Part shown: in pieces, positions 16,347-24,633 of the stretch
Layout: every line of letters starts with the position of its first letter
Position numbering within the stretch: the stretch's first letter is position 1
DNA from: Flavobacterium psychroterrae
Lineage (GTDB): Bacteria; Bacteroidota; Bacteroidia; Flavobacteriales; Flavobacteriaceae
Assembly (NCBI RefSeq): GCF_018380615.1
Contig: NZ_JAGYVZ010000009.1
Coordinates: 126,098 to 190,097 of the forward strand
Length of the DNA: 64,000 nucleotides
Reading direction: 5' to 3'
The notes under the pieces: model-generated
Database searches by the model: none
Seen by the model: only the letters and a program-made list of their open reading frames with translations
What the model was told of the DNA's origin: nothing
Translations under genes and position numbers: made by a program

Positions 16347-16814
16347 ATGGCAACAGATGACGGAAGCGTACAAGGCGCAACATGGCCCATGCCTAAGTTT
16401 AGGTTTGAAGTAGACCTGGGAACAGAATTGACAAAAGTAGCTTTTCAGGAAGTTACAGGAATGGATGTCGAAAATCAAATTATAGAATACCGCAAAAGTA
16501 ACAGCCCTCTTTTTTCTGTAGAAAAAATGCCCGGAATTACTAAATACGGCAATATTACTATGAAGCGAGGCATATTTGTAAACGACAATACTTTTTGGGA
16601 CTGGCATCAGCAAGTCGTTATGAATACGATTAAAAGAAGAACGGTGCTGATAAAATTACTAGACGAAAAAGGCGGCGTAACCATGCAATGGACGCTTAAT
16701 AATGCGTGGCCAACTAAAATTACCAGCACAGATTTAAAATCTGATGGAAACGAAGTCGCCGTTGATACTATAGAAATTGCACACGAACAACTCATCATAA
16801 AAAATGGTGGATAG
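16347..16814 (+). CDS. Inner tube protein (Afp1/Pvc1-like)
   Basis: A 155-residue protein of the phage tail tube (gp19/Hcp-like) family: 'WPMPKFRFEVDLGTELTKVA' region, 'FQEVTGMDVENQIIEYRKS', 'PGITKYGNITMKRGIF' and 'WTLNNAWPTKITSTDLKSD'. Subunits stack as hexameric rings to build the tube that carries cargo. This is probably the main tube subunit because it lies directly after the sheath. It overlaps the second tube gene by 11 bp. Confidence 0.93.
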   Translation: MATDDGSVQGATWPMPKFRFEVDLGTELTKVAFQEVTGMDVENQIIEYRKSNSPLFSVEKMPGITKYGNITMKRGIFVNDNTFWDWHQQVVMNTIKRRTVLIKLLDEKGGVTMQWTLNNAWPTKITSTDLKSDGNEVAVDTIEIAHEQLIIKNGG

Positions 16815-17274
16815 TACGGATTATCCGGTTAGCTTTTATTTTACACTTTCATTTTCAGGTGTAGATGCGGCTTTCAAAGAGGTATCAGGAATTTCTAAAG
16901 AATTAAGCATTGAAGAAATTGTTTGCGGAGGCGAAAACCGTTTTAAATACCGCCTCCCAACCGTTTCTAACAGTCAGAATTTAGTGCTTAAACGAGCTAT
17001 TGTGCCTGCGGGATCTCAACTTGTCAACTGGTGCGCCAACTGCATTGATCAGGGATTATCAAATGCGATTCAGCCGCAAAATGTGATTTTAAGATTACTC
17101 AATGCCAGCGGAATCGTCTGTGTTCAATGGACTTTTAATAATGCTTATCCCGTAAAATACGCCGTTTCTGACTTAAACTCTCAGGAAAGCAACATTGCAA
17201 TTGAAACTATTGAACTCGCTTATACCTATTTTGATATTTCATCGGATACTAAGTTTGATAACCTTTTTACCTAA
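16804..17274 (+). CDS. Inner tube protein 2 / tube initiator (Afp5/Pvc5-like)
   Basis: A 156-residue paralogue of the preceding tube protein, with 'VSFYFTLSFSGVDAAFKEVS', 'NLVLKRAIVPAGSQLVNW' and 'CVQWTFNNAYPVKYAVSDL'. In PVC and Afp the second tube paralogue forms the first ring on the baseplate hub. Divergence from the first copy in the loop regions fits such a junction role. The gene overlaps its upstream neighbour, and a 56-residue gene follows after 6 bp. Confidence 0.9.
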   Translation: MVDSTDYPVSFYFTLSFSGVDAAFKEVSGISKELSIEEIVCGGENRFKYRLPTVSNSQNLVLKRAIVPAGSQLVNWCANCIDQGLSNAIQPQNVILRLLNASGIVCVQWTFNNAYPVKYAVSDLNSQESNIAIETIELAYTYFDISSDTKFDNLFT

Positions 17275-17280
17275 ATTATT

Positions 17281-17451
17281 ATGCCAATCGAAATACGAGA
17301 ACTTATTATCAAAACTGAAATCGTAAGTACAAACACGAAAAATTCGGCTGTAGCCAAAGAAAGAGAAATAGCCATTTTAAGGAAACAATTGTTAGAAGAA
17401 TGCAAAAGGTTAATTGCCGAAAAAAATCAGGAGAATAGCTATAAACGTTAA
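17281..17451 (+). CDS. DUF5908-like small eCIS protein (Afp6/Pvc6 position)
   Basis: A 56-residue gene starting 'MPIEIRELIIKTEI' and rich in charged residues ('AKEREIAILRKQLLEECKRL'), predicted to be a single helix after a short strand. The opening matches the DUF5908 pattern found in eCIS and phage-tail-like clusters between the tube and LysM genes, the position held by afp6/pvc6. It starts 6 bp after the tube-2 stop codon and ends 10 bp before the LysM gene ATG, which supports it as real. Its function is not established. Confidence 0.75.
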   Translation: MPIEIRELIIKTEIVSTNTKNSAVAKEREIAILRKQLLEECKRLIAEKNQENSYKR

Positions 17452-17461
17452 AACAAAACCA

Positions 17462-18139
17462 ATGGCAAGTTTAGAATTAATGAAAATAACGGGATATACA
17501 GATGAGGATTTTCAAAACAAATTCTCAGGAAATCCGTATGCTTTCATGATTAATCCTGATACTGTTAAAATCCAAAAAAACATTGAATACAACGAACAGC
17601 AGGCTCCGGCAACAAGCTCGGCTTCGCAAAAATATAAAAGTACGCCAAGTAATAAATTGAGTTTTGAAATTGTAATTGATTGTACCGGTATTGTCGATTC
17701 TGGACGTACGGATATGGCAACAGAAATTACGGCATTGGAAACGATTATTTACACGTATAATGGTAAAATTCACCGTCCTAATTTTGTAAAAGTACAATGG
17801 GGGCAGAATATTACTTTTAACGGAGTTCTGGATAGTATCGATATTTCATTCACGCTTTTTAAACCGGACGGAAGCCCTTTAAGAGCTAAAATATCGCTGT
17901 CATTCAGTCAATATATTTCTCCTAAAACCGTGACCATGACAGATGCGCCGGAATCACCGGATCTTACTCATATTGTCAACGTTGTTGAGGGAATGTCATT
18001 ACCGCAATTGTGCAAGCAAGTCTGGAACGATGACTCGTATTATATTCAGGTTGCAGGTTTTAATAAACTTAATAAGTTCAGAAACCTGAACGGAATTGAT
18101 AAATTAATATTTCCACCCATAAATCCTTCTAATTCATGA
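17462..18139 (+). CDS. LysM-domain tube/hub adaptor (Afp7/Pvc7-like)
   Basis: 225 residues from ATG 17462 ('MASLELMKITGY'). A longer frame from TTG 17414 exists, but it overlaps the DUF5908-like gene and adds an unlikely basic extension. The body is the CIS hub-adaptor family ('NPYAFMINPDTVKIQKNIEY', 'NKLSFEIVIDCTGIV', 'VKVQWGQNITFNGVL'). The last 50 residues are a LysM-like module ('VEGMSLPQLCKQVWNDDSYY', 'LNGIDKLIFPP'). The T4 relative gp53 joins baseplate and tube. Here it would clamp the spike hub to the tube. Its stop overlaps the start of the VgrG-like gene (ATGA). Confidence 0.88.
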   Translation: MASLELMKITGYTDEDFQNKFSGNPYAFMINPDTVKIQKNIEYNEQQAPATSSASQKYKSTPSNKLSFEIVIDCTGIVDSGRTDMATEITALETIIYTYNGKIHRPNFVKVQWGQNITFNGVLDSIDISFTLFKPDGSPLRAKISLSFSQYISPKTVTMTDAPESPDLTHIVNVVEGMSLPQLCKQVWNDDSYYIQVAGFNKLNKFRNLNGIDKLIFPPINPSNS

Positions 18140-19935
18140 GTGCATCAAACGAAATAAAAAGCGGCGGAATTGCTACTTTCTCGGTCAAAATTAATGGCAC
18201 TTTAATTCCGGATGAATTGAGTGTACTTTCTGTTCATATCGAAAAAAAAGTGAACCGTATTGCCATTGCTAAAATCGTAATTCTGGACGGAGAAGCGAAC
18301 ACAGGAACATTTACGGCAAGCTCCTCCTCGACTTTTGTTCCCGGAGCAAAAATTAGTATAGAAGCAGGATATGATGAAACTAATCAAGTTGTGTTTTCGG
18401 GCATAATTATGGCGCAGACTATCAGGATCGATAATTTAGTTGGTTCTGCATTAGAAGTTGAATGTCGGGATGAAGCTATAAAAATGATTGTGGGCAGAAA
18501 AAGCCTTACGTATTCCAATCAAAAAGACAGCGATATCATTTCATCAATAATAGGAACATATTCAGGTTTAACCTCAGATGTTGATGCTACCACAACAACA
18601 TGGCCGGAACAAGTGCAATATTATGTTACAGACTGGGATTATATTCTGGCTCTCGTCGAATCAAACGGATTAATTGTAACTACGATAAACGGAAAAGTTT
18701 CGGTTAATGCACCGGATAAAACCACGACATCTGTACTTACAGTTACTTATGGAGATAATTTGATGGAATTTAATGCAAGACTAAATGCCACAACGCAATT
18801 AGGAAACGCAACAGCTAATTCATGGGATTTTAAAACACAAGCCGTTATAAATGGTCAGGCAACGCCAAATGTATCAGGATCAGGAAATTTAACTTCAAAA
18901 ACATTATCTGAAGTTATTGGACTTGATGACTTTCAATTGCAGACTTCGGCACCTTTAGAAACCGCAGATTTAACGAATTGGTCAAAAGCGCAAATCATCA
19001 AAAGTGAATATTCTAAAATTAGGGGAAATGCTAAATTTCAGGGTACAAACTTAATCGATCCCGGAAAGTACATGACTTTTGCCGGCGTTGGTGACAGGTT
19101 TAATGGCGACTATTTAATTGCAGGCGTTACGCACGATTTATCGCAGGGAAACTGGATTTCTGAAGTGACTTTGGGACTTTCTCCTATTTGGTTTACAGAA
19201 GAACCTGATGTAATGGCTCCTCCCGCGTCCGGATTGATTCCCGGAGCAAAAGGGCTGATTAACGGAACGGTAAAAAAGATGTTTGGCGACCCTGATTCTC
19301 AATACCGAATTTTAGTTGAGGTTCCGTTATTTGATCCTAATGGCGAAGGAATCTGGGCAAGGCTTTCTAATTTTTATTCCACAAGCGGTGCAGGAGCTTT
19401 TTTCATGCCCGAAGTTGGTGATGAGGTGATTCTGGGTTTCCTGAACGAAGATCCGCGTTATCCAGTGATTTTAGGAAGTTTGTATAGCGGAACACAAATA
19501 AAACCGTTTACAGGATTAGATCCCAATGAGAAAAATTCGGTGAAAGCCATAGTTTCAAAATCAGGAATCTCGGTACAATTTGATGATGAAAATAAAATCT
19601 GGACGGTTGAAACGCCCAATAAAAACACCATAATTATTAGCGATAAAGACAAACAAATTACGATTAAAGACGAAAATGAAAATAGCATCATAATGTCCAG
19701 CAGCGGAATCGATATGTCAAGCCAAAAAAGTATCAGCATATCTGCTCAGGAAAATGTAACCATAAAAGGAACACAAGGCGTAACCATTGAATCCAACGGT
19801 GGCGATGTACAAACAAAAGGATTAAACATCAAAGAATCAGCAGACATGCAATACAGCGCACAAGGCGGACAAATGGCACAAGTGTCCGGTGGAATGGAAT
19901 TGACCCTGAAAGGTGCGATGGTGATGATTAATTAG
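18136..19935 (+). CDS. VgrG-like spike hub protein (Afp8/Pvc8-like)
   Basis: A 599-residue protein with gp27-like hub domains in the first ~370 residues ('VVFSGIIMAQTIRI', 'AIKMIVGRKSLTYSNQKDSD'), a gp5-type OB domain at about 375-460 ('RILVEVPLFDPNGEGIWARL', 'MPEVGDEVILGFLNEDPRYP'), and a C-terminal beta-helical needle with repeats such as 'GIDMSSQKSISISAQENVTI'. It trimerises to form the central spike that carries the PAAR tip. No extra enzymatic domain is fused to the C-terminus. The PAAR gene follows after a 258-bp gap filled with low-complexity repeats. Confidence 0.95.
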   Translation: MSASNEIKSGGIATFSVKINGTLIPDELSVLSVHIEKKVNRIAIAKIVILDGEANTGTFTASSSSTFVPGAKISIEAGYDETNQVVFSGIIMAQTIRIDNLVGSALEVECRDEAIKMIVGRKSLTYSNQKDSDIISSIIGTYSGLTSDVDATTTTWPEQVQYYVTDWDYILALVESNGLIVTTINGKVSVNAPDKTTTSVLTVTYGDNLMEFNARLNATTQLGNATANSWDFKTQAVINGQATPNVSGSGNLTSKTLSEVIGLDDFQLQTSAPLETADLTNWSKAQIIKSEYSKIRGNAKFQGTNLIDPGKYMTFAGVGDRFNGDYLIAGVTHDLSQGNWISEVTLGLSPIWFTEEPDVMAPPASGLIPGAKGLINGTVKKMFGDPDSQYRILVEVPLFDPNGEGIWARLSNFYSTSGAGAFFMPEVGDEVILGFLNEDPRYPVILGSLYSGTQIKPFTGLDPNEKNSVKAIVSKSGISVQFDDENKIWTVETPNKNTIIISDKDKQITIKDENENSIIMSSSGIDMSSQKSISISAQENVTIKGTQGVTIESNGGDVQTKGLNIKESADMQYSAQGGQMAQVSGGMELTLKGAMVMIN

Positions 19936-19939
19936 ATTT

Positions 19940-20166
19940 TTAGATGTTAGATGAAAGAAGCAAGAAGCAAGATGAAAGATGTTAGAAGCAAGATTATAGA
20001 ATATAGATTATTTCTTATAAGTTTTACAAGCTATCGCAACTAAAATCAAGTATTCCCAATAAAACTCATAACTCACAACTAACATCTTTCATCTTTCATC
20101 TTTCATCTTGCTTCTTGCTTCTAACATCTTGCTTCTTGCTTCTTTCATCTTGCTTCTTTCATCTAA
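19940..20166. repeat. Low-complexity inverted repeat (GAAGCAAGATGAAAG / CTTTCATCTTGCTTC)
   Basis: Left arm (about 19940-19993) is built from ATGAAAG, AAGCAAG and ATGTTAG words. Right arm (about 20085-20166) is their reverse complement, repeated more times. A long imperfect hairpin could form between the VgrG and PAAR genes. The same purine-rich words recur in the coding linker of the LigD gene at about 55525-55615. Confidence 0.8.
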
Positions 20167-20193
20167 CAACTAACAATTAACAATTAAAAAAAT

Positions 20194-20493
20194 ATGCCTC
20201 CAGCAGCACGACTTACAGACTTTCACGAATGCCCGATGGTAACACCTGCAGTACCGCCAATTCCTCATGTGGGCGGGCCAATTATTGGTGTAGGAGAACC
20301 AACTGTTTTAATTGGGGGATTACCTGCGGCACGAGTTGGTGATATGCTGGTTTGTGTGGGACCGTCGGATGCTATTATAAAAGGATCGGCAACAGTTATG
20401 ATAGGCGGATTACCAGCCGCAAGAATGGGAGATACAACCGCTCATGGAGGATCTATTGTCCTGGGAGCATTAAACGTAATAATAGGTGGATAA
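20194..20493 (+). CDS. PAAR-domain spike tip protein (Afp10/Pvc10-like)
   Basis: A 99-residue PAAR protein: 'MPPAARLTDFHECPM', repeated 'GGLPAARVGD' and 'GGLPAARMGD', and two glycine-rich halves. The family forms a sharp metal-binding cone on the tip of the VgrG-type spike. There is no C-terminal toxin extension. It is translationally coupled with the gp25 gene by an 8-bp overlap. The order PAAR then gp25 is reversed relative to afp9-afp10. Confidence 0.95.
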   Translation: MPPAARLTDFHECPMVTPAVPPIPHVGGPIIGVGEPTVLIGGLPAARVGDMLVCVGPSDAIIKGSATVMIGGLPAARMGDTTAHGGSIVLGALNVIIGG

Positions 20494-20917
20494 TACAGCA
20501 CATAAAGACAACGCTTTTTTAGGTTCGGGATGGGCATTTCCTGTGTCTTTCTCTGCAGATAATCATCAGCTTAATTTATCGGCTAATGAAGCCAATATCA
20601 ACGAATCTATTAATATAATCCTGAATACCAGAAAGTGCGAACGAACACTCGAAGCTAATTTTGGTTCAGGATTACAGCAATTTATGTTCAGGAAAATTGA
20701 CAGCACTTTAAAAGGCGAAATTACCGAAACCATCAAGTTTGCCTTATTACGGTATGAACCGCGAATACTGGTGCAGGATATAAAAGTCGCCGCAACAGAT
20801 ATCACAAATGGTGTAATCGAAATACTGATCATATACCTCTATGCACAAACCAATACAAGACACAATTATGTGTTCCCGTTTTATTTAAAAGAAGGTACAA
20901 ACCTAGCCCGAAAATAA
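20486..20917 (+). CDS. Baseplate wedge protein, GPW/gp25 family (Afp9/Pvc9-like)
   Basis: 143 residues from a GTG start overlapping the PAAR stop. It has the gp25 fold pattern: 'FLGSGWAFPVSFSAD', 'NINESINIILNTRKCERTLE' and 'FGSGLQQFMF', ending with 'RHNYVFPFYLKEG'. The 'N..CER' stretch corresponds to the conserved 'E.R' core of gp25 proteins. It forms the inner baseplate wedge and nucleates sheath assembly. Its TAA overlaps the next ATG by one base. Confidence 0.93.
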   Translation: MDNTAHKDNAFLGSGWAFPVSFSADNHQLNLSANEANINESINIILNTRKCERTLEANFGSGLQQFMFRKIDSTLKGEITETIKFALLRYEPRILVQDIKVAATDITNGVIEILIIYLYAQTNTRHNYVFPFYLKEGTNLARK

Positions 20918-23900
20918 TGATTTTAACTGATCAAAATAGCGCCATAAATTCACTCAACGAATCACTCGTTCCGGATCCGTATTTAATTGACGGAAGAACG
21001 GAACAAGACTGGTTGCACTTTTTGACGGAATTTAGCAAACTGATCAATTTCTATAACGATAAAAATAAAATAGAAGGAAACTGGAATCCGTTTTTACTAA
21101 AAGATCCTGTTTTTTTAATGGCATCCATTTCAAAAACCAATTATAAAAACCTGCATTCATCTTATAAAAACAGCTGTTCTGAGATTAAGAGATTAATTCA
21201 AAATGAGACTAATTCCCAATCCAATGCATTGAATAAATTATTCGATCATATTACTTCAGTCTATAAAATTATCGAGCGCTGGACCCATTATTTGCTAAGC
21301 AATAATGAAAGCTACGACCTGAAAACTTACATTATTAATGAAGTAAAAAACAGATTAAGCATTGATTTTTGGGCAATACAGTCGTTTAGAAACTATTTGT
21401 ATAAACTATCCTTTAACGGAATTTTCATTGTTCCTTCGCCACAACAGGATTTCGATTCATTTGATAAAAATATCTGGAATATCAACAAAGACAAAAGTCC
21501 GTTTTGGGAAGTTTTTGGGTTTGAAACCGAACAGAATATTTTGCAGGCAAAGGATAAAATGACCACTTTTTGTTTGGATATTCTAACCAAAATCGGAGAT
21601 AAATTATTTCATTTTCTGGAAACAATCATTCATCATTCCGGTAAGGAATTCAAAAAGTTAAGTCTTAAAAAAGGACATTTTCCGGACACAACATTATTGC
21701 GTTCTTTTGTAAATATTTTGCAATTGCAGCAAAACCAATTGAACAAAATTTCTGAAAAACATCTTGATTTTTATTATAAAGATATTCTAAAACAAACCAA
21801 ATTACCAGCAATTCCGGACAATGCTTATTTGTGCGCAACACTTGCAAAAAATGATTCGGTATTTACATTGCCGTCAGGAACTTTATTTAGTGCAGGAATT
21901 GATGCGCAAAAAAATCCCGTGTTATTTGCTTCCCAAAAAAATGTCAACTTAAATCCAGCCGTAATTAAAAGTGTTCAAACACTTACGTACCAAAATCAGC
22001 CCAATACTAATTCGTTCAATTTGCAAACTATTAGCAAACCAACCAGTATTCAGTTAGATCAGGACAATAAAGCCATAAGCTGGGAAACCTTTGGAACCAC
22101 TACTCCATCTGTAAATGCATTGCCTGTTGGGATTTCTTTTGCTTCGCCAATGTTGTTATTGCGCGAAGGACAACGCACAATCACTTTAACGCTTGAATTT
22201 GATTCGGCAGTTGATTTGCAATTGTTACAAAACGCAACTTACTTTTTAAGCACACAAAAAAACTGGCTGAAATTAGTAGTACTTCCAACTGATTTTCAAC
22301 TAAATGCATCATTGCCAAATACGGTTATAATTACGCTAAATATTGATCCTGTACAACCTTCAATCGAACCTTTTTTAATTAATCCTGACGGAATATCGAG
22401 CGATTGGCCCATGATGAAAATCTTGTTTCAAACGATTTCAAACCCCAATACACCGCCTAAAATAGTGAATCTGACTATTGAAGTAAAAATTAAGGGAATC
22501 AAAACTTTTCAATTGTATAATGATTTTGGCGAATTAAATACAAAGAATCCCTTTCCTCCTTTTGGACCAATTCCTGTGGCAAATGCCAATTTTATAATAG
22601 GCAATAATGAAATATTCAGTAAACCGCTCGACAGCCTTTTGATAGAAATTGACTGGGATAAAAGACCTGCCGATTTTGAAAATTATTACAGCGCATACAA
22701 TCACTATTTGTTTGTTTTGAATAATCCAACCAAACAAAATAGTTTTGTATCAGAAGTGGAAGATAAAATCAAAAATATTTTTCATAAAAAAGTCGTTTTA
22801 CCCAATCCTGATGTGCCTTTTTCGAACAAAGCTTTTACGGCTAATTTCAATATAATGCAGGGCAAATCATGGCAAGGACTTACAATGACCAAAATTGAAA
22901 ATACAGCCAATGATTCGGTTTTTGTACCAACTTCTGAGGTTTCAAGTCCAGTATATTTATTTGGTCAGGAAAAACCGGATCCTAAACAGCCAATCCTCTC
23001 AACATCAAGTAGTTTATACATTTATTACAAAACAAATACATCACAAATAGCAACAATTCCGTTTCTGGCAGATCCAAATATTCAAAAAGAACCTTTAAAA
23101 TTCACCGATACAAGTTCCTCAGGATTTTTAAAAATGACTTTATCGGGTTGTGAATATGGTTTTGGCTCAGAATTATATCCTAATGTTGTCGCCAATATTG
23201 CACTTCAAAACGGAAATAAACTGGCAATGGCAAAAGATAAAGAAGTGACCGATTTTGTGGCATCGGCTAATTTGCCATTTGCTCCAAAAATCAAAACTTT
23301 TACCGGAACATACTCCGCAAGTGTAACCTATAAACTTGACGGAACAAATCCGGATTATCCGTTTCAGTATTTCCTTTATTCGCCATTTTCTACTTATAGT
23401 TTATTTGACAGCATTACAATTGATTCAACAGCAACAGTCATAAATACCACAATTACAGGAGTTTCAGCAACATCAATTACAACCGGATTTCCGCTTTATC
23501 CGTCATTTAATTATACCGGAGCATTATTTATAGAACTGACGAATTTAATCTGCAACAGCTCGATAAATTTATATTTTGAATTAGCCCGAAACACCACCGC
23601 CATCACCACCGAAGACAGCGTTCAATACTACTATTTAACTAAAAACGGCTGGAACGAAATAAAGCCATTATCAGATGAAACAGATCAGTTTAGATGTTCA
23701 GGAATTATAGCATTACCAATTCCTGCAGATTGCGGGAACAACGCCATGTTTATGCCCGGAACCAACAATTGGATTGCTGTAACCGTTACCGGAAAACCCG
23801 AATCGTACTCTAAAACTACCTTTTTACAAGCGAATGGTTTTAGTGTTGAACGAACAGGAACTGCCTTTTTATCCAATACAGAAAAGCCAGAAATAGCGGC

Positions 23901-24633
23901 TACTACAATCACAAAACCGGAAACAAAAATTTCGCAAATAGCAACAATAATTCAGCCTTTTGCATCCTTTGGAGGAAAAGCCGCAGAAAATAAAACCGAC
24001 AGAAACCGAAGAGTCAGCAATAGCATCAAAACCAAAAACAGGGCCAGTTCTCCCGCCGATTATTTTACTTTGATCGCTGAAAATTTTAATGATGTTTATT
24101 ACTCAAAAGTGGTAACTAAAAACAGCGATAACAGCTGCAATGTTTATTTGGTCAAAAAAGCCAAAGAAAACGACGCTAATGCCTTTATCCCTTTAGTTGA
24201 CAATTCATTAGAAATTAAAGTGGAACAGTTTTTAAAACAAAATTCCTCGCCTTTTATCAACTTAAATGTCAACAATTTTAATCTGGAATATGTTTGTATC
24301 GCTACTAAAATCAGCATTAAAAGTGGTTATCAGGAAACACTTATTCAAAAGAATGTCAATCTTGCTCTCAAATTATATTTATCGCCCTGGATAACGGATT
24401 GTCCATCTCAAATAGAAATTGACAAACCGCTGACTAATGCCAAAGTAAGCTCTTTTATTCAAAATATTGAAGGCGTTGCAACGGTTGAAAATGTTTATTT
24501 TTCAAGTTATTACATCAATAGTACAACAGGTTTACAAACGAGTTTAAAACAAAACAAGGAAACCTTAAAACCGCACGGACCCATAACATTATTGGTTTCA
24601 TCGCCTAATCACGATATTACTTTTTTATCATAA
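20917..24633 (+). CDS. Large baseplate wedge protein (Afp11/Pvc11-like, baseplate J family)
   Basis: A 1238-residue protein. The N-terminal ~170 residues contain 'DGRTEQDWLHFLTEFSKLIN' and 'KDPVFLMASISK', typical of the Afp11/Pvc11 start. A long beta-rich centre follows. The C-terminal third has 'RRVSNSIKTKNRASSPADYF', resembling the conserved baseplate-J 'R.S..LR.K.R..t..DyE' motif, then 'YSKVVTKNSDNSCNVYLV'. It builds the outer wedge ring of the baseplate with the next gene product. It abuts both neighbours without spacing, consistent with one transcript. Confidence 0.9.
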   Translation: MILTDQNSAINSLNESLVPDPYLIDGRTEQDWLHFLTEFSKLINFYNDKNKIEGNWNPFLLKDPVFLMASISKTNYKNLHSSYKNSCSEIKRLIQNETNSQSNALNKLFDHITSVYKIIERWTHYLLSNNESYDLKTYIINEVKNRLSIDFWAIQSFRNYLYKLSFNGIFIVPSPQQDFDSFDKNIWNINKDKSPFWEVFGFETEQNILQAKDKMTTFCLDILTKIGDKLFHFLETIIHHSGKEFKKLSLKKGHFPDTTLLRSFVNILQLQQNQLNKISEKHLDFYYKDILKQTKLPAIPDNAYLCATLAKNDSVFTLPSGTLFSAGIDAQKNPVLFASQKNVNLNPAVIKSVQTLTYQNQPNTNSFNLQTISKPTSIQLDQDNKAISWETFGTTTPSVNALPVGISFASPMLLLREGQRTITLTLEFDSAVDLQLLQNATYFLSTQKNWLKLVVLPTDFQLNASLPNTVIITLNIDPVQPSIEPFLINPDGISSDWPMMKILFQTISNPNTPPKIVNLTIEVKIKGIKTFQLYNDFGELNTKNPFPPFGPIPVANANFIIGNNEIFSKPLDSLLIEIDWDKRPADFENYYSAYNHYLFVLNNPTKQNSFVSEVEDKIKNIFHKKVVLPNPDVPFSNKAFTANFNIMQGKSWQGLTMTKIENTANDSVFVPTSEVSSPVYLFGQEKPDPKQPILSTSSSLYIYYKTNTSQIATIPFLADPNIQKEPLKFTDTSSSGFLKMTLSGCEYGFGSELYPNVVANIALQNGNKLAMAKDKEVTDFVASANLPFAPKIKTFTGTYSASVTYKLDGTNPDYPFQYFLYSPFSTYSLFDSITIDSTATVINTTITGVSATSITTGFPLYPSFNYTGALFIELTNLICNSSINLYFELARNTTAITTEDSVQYYYLTKNGWNEIKPLSDETDQFRCSGIIALPIPADCGNNAMFMPGTNNWIAVTVTGKPESYSKTTFLQANGFSVERTGTAFLSNTEKPEIAATTITKPETKISQIATIIQPFASFGGKAAENKTDRNRRVSNSIKTKNRASSPADYFTLIAENFNDVYYSKVVTKNSDNSCNVYLVKKAKENDANAFIPLVDNSLEIKVEQFLKQNSSPFINLNVNNFNLEYVCIATKISIKSGYQETLIQKNVNLALKLYLSPWITDCPSQIEIDKPLTNAKVSSFIQNIEGVATVENVYFSSYYINSTTGLQTSLKQNKETLKPHGPITLLVSSPNHDITFLS

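Noticed and set aside
17414-17461. TTG start that would lengthen the LysM protein by 16 residues
   Set aside because: It overlaps the DUF5908-like gene in another frame, and the ATG at 17462 gives the expected N-terminus.
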